27,426 nt of DNA from CAYJKB01 sp964370625 (lineage in GTDB: Bacteria > Bacillota > Clostridia > Oscillospirales > Butyricicoccaceae), in NCBI GenBank assembly GCA_964370625.1, contig CAYJKB010000029.1, positions 1 to 27,426 on the forward strand, read 5' to 3'. Position numbers and translations under genes: made by a program. The notes below the pieces were generated by a model. The model searched no databases. It saw only the letters and a list, made by a program, of their open reading frames with translations, and was not told the DNA's origin. Shown here piece by piece: positions 23,899 through 27,426 of this stretch (positions are counted from its first letter, which is position 1; each line of letters opens with the position of its first letter).

Positions 23899-23928
23899 AA
23901 AAAAACTCTGCCACAAAAAATGACAGAG
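23899..23928 (-). terminator. Terminator of mnmG-rsmG
   Basis: On the minus strand CTCTGTCA pairs with TGGCAGAG (one G-U pair) around a seven-base loop, followed by T7. It lies about 140 bp after the rsmG stop. The stretch between it and rsmG (23929-24071) is AT-rich and has no visible feature. Confidence 0.8.
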
Positions 23929-24071
23929 CACAATATATAGTATACACATATGGTTATTAAACTATAAAAACAGTATTTAGTAATAAATTCAACATATACA
24001 CAATATCTAGTAAAAGGATAAAATGCATTAATTAAGTACAAAATATGAAGAAATTAGTACAAATTATGCAA

Positions 24072-24779
24072 TTATAGTGGATTAATTTGAATTTTAGCCC
24101 ATTTACGTGGAAATCTAACAGGAGTTGACTTTATTTTTTTAATTATGATAATACGATGAGTAATATCTGTAAATGGAATTGTTATATCATGAGTAGTAAT
24201 CTCTCCTGCACCAAGTGTTTTAAAGGCAGATTTTGCACCTTCAAGCTCTGCATCACAGTTAATACTTTTCATACAAACCATTGAACCACCAACCTTAAGT
24301 AATGGAAAGCATAATTCAGCTAAAATATTTAAATTAGATACAGCACGAGAAAAAGCAAAATCAAATTGTTCACGATTAGCTGATGCAAATTCCTCTGCTC
24401 TTGCATGAGTAGGATTGCTCCCCTGTTCTATTTCAAGTTTATTACAGCAATCTGATATAAAATCAATACGTTTTCTCAAACTATCAACCATTGTCATATC
24501 TGTGCTAGGTGATAAAATTTTAAGCGGAACTGATGGAAATCCAGCACCACAACCAATGTCACAAACTTTTTTATCACTAATATCAATAAATTTAAGAAGT
24601 GATGCAGAATCCAAAAAATGTTTTGTTGCAACATCAAATGGTTCAGTAATTGCTGTTAAATTCATAACTGTATTTTTTTCAATTAATAACTGTGAAAATT
24701 CAATTAATTTATCAACAGCTTGTGGAGAAATATTGTTAATCTCTAATTTTTCTAAACCATTTATTAATAAATCACGCAT
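24072..24779 (-). CDS. rsmG: 16S rRNA (guanine-N7)-methyltransferase RsmG
   Basis: A 235-residue SAM-dependent methyltransferase that modifies G527 of 16S rRNA. Its loss gives low-level streptomycin resistance in many bacteria. The SAM-binding loop VCDIGCGAGFPSVPLKIL, an acidic MVDSLRKR after strand 2, and FSRAVSNLNILAELCFPLL are family signatures. A frame from 24806 is nine residues longer, but GAGGTGG lies five bases before the ATG at 24779, and that start fits the family. Its start overlaps the end of mnmG by eight bases (ATGCGTGA), showing translational coupling. Confidence 0.96.
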   Translation of the reverse strand: MRDLLINGLEKLEINNISPQAVDKLIEFSQLLIEKNTVMNLTAITEPFDVATKHFLDSASLLKFIDISDKKVCDIGCGAGFPSVPLKILSPSTDMTMVDSLRKRIDFISDCCNKLEIEQGSNPTHARAEEFASANREQFDFAFSRAVSNLNILAELCFPLLKVGGSMVCMKSINCDAELEGAKSAFKTLGAGEITTHDITIPFTDITHRIIIIKKIKSTPVRFPRKWAKIQINPL

Positions 24780-26658
24780 TATTTCCACCTCGTTCTCTAA
24801 GTTCAATATAAATCATAAGTGCAGTAATATCAGCTGGATTTACCCCTGAAATTCTTGAAGCTTGTCCAAAGTTTGTAGGACGAATTTGAGATAACTTCTG
24901 TCTTGCTTCAAGTCTTAAAGATGCAATTTGTTCATAATCAATGTCAGTTGGCAATGCCTTTGCTTCTAATTTTCTAAATTGTTCAACATCACGTAATTGT
25001 CTTGAAATATACCCCTCATATTTTACTGAAATTTCCACTTGTTCACGTACATCAGCTGGAAGTTCAGGTCTTTCAGGGTCTAATACTTTTAAAGCCTCAT
25101 AGGAAATTTCTGGACGCCTTAATAAATCTGCAAGTTTAATCCCTGATTTGATTGGCGTGCTACCTAATGAATTTAAAAAAGCTAATACATTTTCTGTAGG
25201 TCCTAAACTTACTTTTGAAATTCTAGCAATTTCATCAGCTACTTTTTGATATTTTTCTTCTGTCTTTGCTAGTCGCTCATCACTATTTAGACCTACTTTA
25301 TGACCTAAGTGCATTAAACGTCTATCAGCATTATCTTGTCGAAGTAATAATCTATATTCAGAACGTGAAGTCATCATTCGATAAGGTTCACTTGTGCCAC
25401 GTGTAACTAAATCATCAATTAATGTACCAATATATCCATCTGCTCTATCTAAAATAAATTCATCTTTACCTAAAATTTTAAGACTTGCATTAATCCCTGC
25501 AATAAGCCCTTGTGCAGCAGCTTCTTCATATCCAGAAGTACCATTAAACTGACCAGCTCCATAAAGTCCTGAAATCTTTTTGACTTCAAGTGTTGGATAA
25601 AGTTCAAGTGGGTCAATACAATCATATTCAATAGCATAAGCAGCTCGCATAACTTCTGCATTTTCAAGCCCTTTAATTGTGCGAAGCATTTCAAGTTGAA
25701 CATCTTCTGGAAGCGAAGAAGAAAATCCTTGAACATACATTTCACACGTGCTATGTCCCATAGGTTCTATAAAAATTTGATGACGCTTTTTATCAGCAAA
25801 TCTAACAATTTTATCTTCAATAGATGGACAATAACGAGGCCCTATCCCCTCAATATTCCCTGAATAAATAGGTGAACGATGTAAATTATCACGTATAACT
25901 TTATGTGTATCTTCATTAGTATAAGTTAAATAACAACAAGCAGAATTATCTAAAATTTGCTCTGTATCAAATGAAAATGGTATAACTTCTTCATCACCAG
26001 GTTGAATTTCCATTTGTGAAAAATCAACACTTCGATTATGAATTCTTGCAGGTGTACCTGTTTTAAATCGTTGAAGATTTAAGCCTAAATTTTCAAGACA
26101 TGATGTAAGTTTTGTTGCAGCAAACATTCCATCAGGTCCACCATCAGCAAAATAATCACCAATAATAATTCTACCATTTAAATAAGTTCCAGAAGCGATA
26201 ACCACAGCTTTAACAGAATATTCAGCACCAACAGCTGTTTTCACTCCAGTAACTTTACCATTTTCAGTTAAAATTTCTACTATCTCATCTTGTTTTAGCA
26301 ATAAATTTTCTTGACTTTCCATTACATGTTTCATATGTAAACGATATTTATCTCGATCTGCCTGTGCTCTTAATGAATGAACAGCAGGGCCTTTTCCACG
26401 ATTTAATAATCTATATTGAATACAACATGCATCAGCAGCTAATCCCATTTGACCACCAAGTGCATCAATTTCACGCACTAAATGTCCTTTAGCTGTCCCA
26501 CCTATCGCCGGGTTACATGGCATATTGCCAACTGCATCTAAATTTATAGTAAAACATATAGTAGAAATTCCCATTCTTGCACAAGCTAAAGCAGCTTCAA
26601 TCCCAGCATGACCTGCTCCAATAATTGCGACATCACAATGTCCAGCAAAATATGCCAT
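24772..26658 (-). CDS. mnmG: tRNA uridine-5-carboxymethylaminomethyl modification enzyme MnmG
   Basis: A 628-residue FAD enzyme (GidA) that works with MnmE to modify U34 of tRNAs reading split codon boxes. The N-terminal dinucleotide-binding motif is GAGHAGIEAA. The GidA signatures GPRYCPSIEDK and GQFNGTSGYEEAA are present, and the C-terminal helical domain ends in ISGVNPADITALMIYIE. A frame from 26670 adds four residues, but its ATG touches the AAAGGA site, while MAYFAGHCDV aligns with the usual family start, so 26658 is preferred, though not certain. mnmE, normally upstream, is not within the 768 bp that remain in the window. Confidence 0.97.
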   Translation of the reverse strand: MAYFAGHCDVAIIGAGHAGIEAALACARMGISTICFTINLDAVGNMPCNPAIGGTAKGHLVREIDALGGQMGLAADACCIQYRLLNRGKGPAVHSLRAQADRDKYRLHMKHVMESQENLLLKQDEIVEILTENGKVTGVKTAVGAEYSVKAVVIASGTYLNGRIIIGDYFADGGPDGMFAATKLTSCLENLGLNLQRFKTGTPARIHNRSVDFSQMEIQPGDEEVIPFSFDTEQILDNSACCYLTYTNEDTHKVIRDNLHRSPIYSGNIEGIGPRYCPSIEDKIVRFADKKRHQIFIEPMGHSTCEMYVQGFSSSLPEDVQLEMLRTIKGLENAEVMRAAYAIEYDCIDPLELYPTLEVKKISGLYGAGQFNGTSGYEEAAAQGLIAGINASLKILGKDEFILDRADGYIGTLIDDLVTRGTSEPYRMMTSRSEYRLLLRQDNADRRLMHLGHKVGLNSDERLAKTEEKYQKVADEIARISKVSLGPTENVLAFLNSLGSTPIKSGIKLADLLRRPEISYEALKVLDPERPELPADVREQVEISVKYEGYISRQLRDVEQFRKLEAKALPTDIDYEQIASLRLEARQKLSQIRPTNFGQASRISGVNPADITALMIYIELRERGGNNA

Positions 26659-26724
26659 TATAATGTTCATTCCTTTCTATTTTTAAATCAAGTTTAATTA
26701 ATTAATTTATATAAATAATATAAT

Positions 26725-26753
26725 ATTATACCATAAATTTTCTAAATAAACAA
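26725..26753 (-). promoter_or_regulatory. Promoter of mnmG-rsmG
   Basis: On the minus strand TTGTTT, 17 bases, TATAAT ends about 67 bp before the mnmG start. It shows that mnmG is transcribed from its own promoter rather than through mnmE. Confidence 0.6.
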
Positions 26754-26864
26754 ATCAATTGACATTTTTAATAAAATTTAAATCATAAATTTTATTAGTG
26801 ATATTTACAAAAAATAGCAATAAAAAATCTATTTGTATAATATGTAGAAATTATATCTATCCTG

Positions 26865-26893
26865 TTGACAAACTTGTGGAAACTGTGTATAAC
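26865..26893 (+). promoter_or_regulatory. Rightward sigma-A promoter into the repeat element
   Basis: TTGACA, 17 bases, TATAAC points away from mnmG towards the repeat at 26943. It overlaps the DnaA-box-like sequences, so DnaA could control it. No gene downstream is visible before the window ends. Confidence 0.55.
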
Positions 26894-26903
26894 TTGTGTA
26901 ACT
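26875..26903. other. Cluster of DnaA-box-like 9-mers (possible origin element)
   Basis: Three TGTG-started 9-mers follow one another at 26875 (TGTGGAAAC), 26884 (TGTGTATAA) and 26895 (TGTGTAACT). The middle one is the exact complement of TTATACACA, a perfect DnaA box, and the others are degenerate. The flank at 26690-26860 is extremely AT-rich. The position on the origin-proximal side of mnmG fits an origin or a part of one. Confidence 0.45.
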
Positions 26904-26942
26904 CTGTAGGGGACGGGTTCTCCGTTCCGATATATCTTTCGC

Positions 26943-27426
26943 AAGATGGCTGATTTTTTGTATAATAAAATTTACTTTTTCTTTCATTACTTGGTTAACC
27001 CCAAGTAATCAAACGTTCCCACTTTTGGCTTGTCAAAAGTGGAGTAAAATCGCTTTTGATACGATTTGTGGTAATATCTAGTCTTTCGTTCTCTCGGCAG
27101 TCGTCCTGTGTGCAGACATGTACGTATCGCACTCTGTGCTATATTTAGTAAAAAGGGACGTACCCATATGTAAATTTACGAGATTGATGTAAATCTTATG
27201 AAAAAGATTGTGCTAATCCTTCTTTAATTAAGGCTGTGCAAATATTGTCATATGAAATAGAACACAGAGTGTGGTAGTAAAGCAGAAAAGCAAAGCTGTC
27301 ACCACCGAGAGCATGAGTAAGTAAGCTGTGCCAAACATCTTGGCAAAGAGGTTTTACCTTTATTTTTTGACGATACAAAAAATAAAAACGCTTGGTTACT
27401 TGCCGTTACGCAAGTAATGAAAAAAA
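26943..27426. mobile_element. Short repeat element, right copy, with double-hairpin ends
   Basis: This is the second copy of the element at 29-490, cut by the window end. Left-end hairpins are at 26987-27008 (TTACTTGG/CCAAGTAA) and 27019-27042 (CCACTTTTG/CAAAAGTGG). Right-end hairpins are at 27361-27384 (TATTTTTTG/CAAAAAATA) and 27396-27417 (TTACTTGC/GCAAGTAA). The stem at 27361 differs from its counterparts by paired changes that keep it intact. The interior at about 27200-27345 is the reverse complement of 143-290 in the left copy, at about 89 per cent identity over the stretch I compared by eye. Confidence 0.7.
27228..27338 (-). other. Possible 36-residue hydrophobic micro-ORF inside the right element
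   Basis: The counterpart of 149-259, with the same start, length and stop. Hydrophobic residues about 7-28 would span a membrane once. No close ribosome binding site is present. A 60-codon frame at 27196-27378 on the same strand is a different reading frame and is not shared with the left copy. Confidence 0.2.

Noticed and set aside
24415..24849. Plus-strand 144-codon frame
   Set aside because: It is a shadow of rsmG and the end of mnmG, which are both certain.
27196..27378. Minus-strand 60-codon frame in the right repeat
   Set aside because: It is not conserved in the left copy of the element, whereas the overlapping 36-codon frame is.

Overview
The window is AT-rich, low-GC Firmicutes DNA, most likely from an anaerobic member of the Clostridia. 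The signs are the mnmG-rsmG-noc-parA-parB order seen beside the chromosome origin in Firmicutes, AGGAGG-type ribosome binding sites, consensus sigma-A promoters, a NiaR-type regulator, a VanW/G5 surface protein and an S-layer-homology protein. All genes recognised here are chromosomal housekeeping or accessory genes. I see no phage, plasmid, CRISPR, tRNA or rRNA gene.

Layout. Positions 29-490 hold a short palindrome-rich repeat element, followed at 514-635 by a second palindromic unit. Positions 660-2953 read leftwards: yceD(DUF177)-rpmF from a perfect promoter, then a radical-SAM DUF512 gene behind a leader rich in hairpins. A divergent RluA-type pseudouridine synthase lies at 3347-4288. Positions 4418-8918 are a leftward cluster: ychF, an acyltransferase-like membrane protein, a VanW protein and a DUF975-like membrane protein. 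An SLH-domain protein (9150-9755) has its own terminator. Positions 9898-13442 are an HscC-like Hsp70 with a membrane-anchored J-like protein. Next come a PRK06851-like ATPase and a DUF4330 protein. Positions 15438-18533 are the only other rightward genes: a MATE transporter, PlsC, an HD-domain protein and a small membrane protein. From 18601 to 26658 everything reads leftwards: mnmG-rsmG, noc, then parA-parB-(coiled-coil membrane protein)-serS-niaR. The parA cluster starts beside a twin parS site that also looks like the terminator of noc.

On the origin-proximal side of mnmG, where mnmE normally lies, there is instead an AT-rich stretch, three DnaA-box-like 9-mers (one perfect), a rightward promoter, and then a second copy of the left-hand repeat element, cut by the window end.

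The most unusual structure is the pair of repeat elements. Each has ends made of two adjacent hairpins whose stems change by compensating base changes. The outer ends of the two copies match in direct orientation, while the interiors match in inverted orientation. The interior is bounded by short inverted repeats, as expected for a segment that can flip. Both interiors can encode the same 36-residue hydrophobic peptide, though without a good ribosome binding site.
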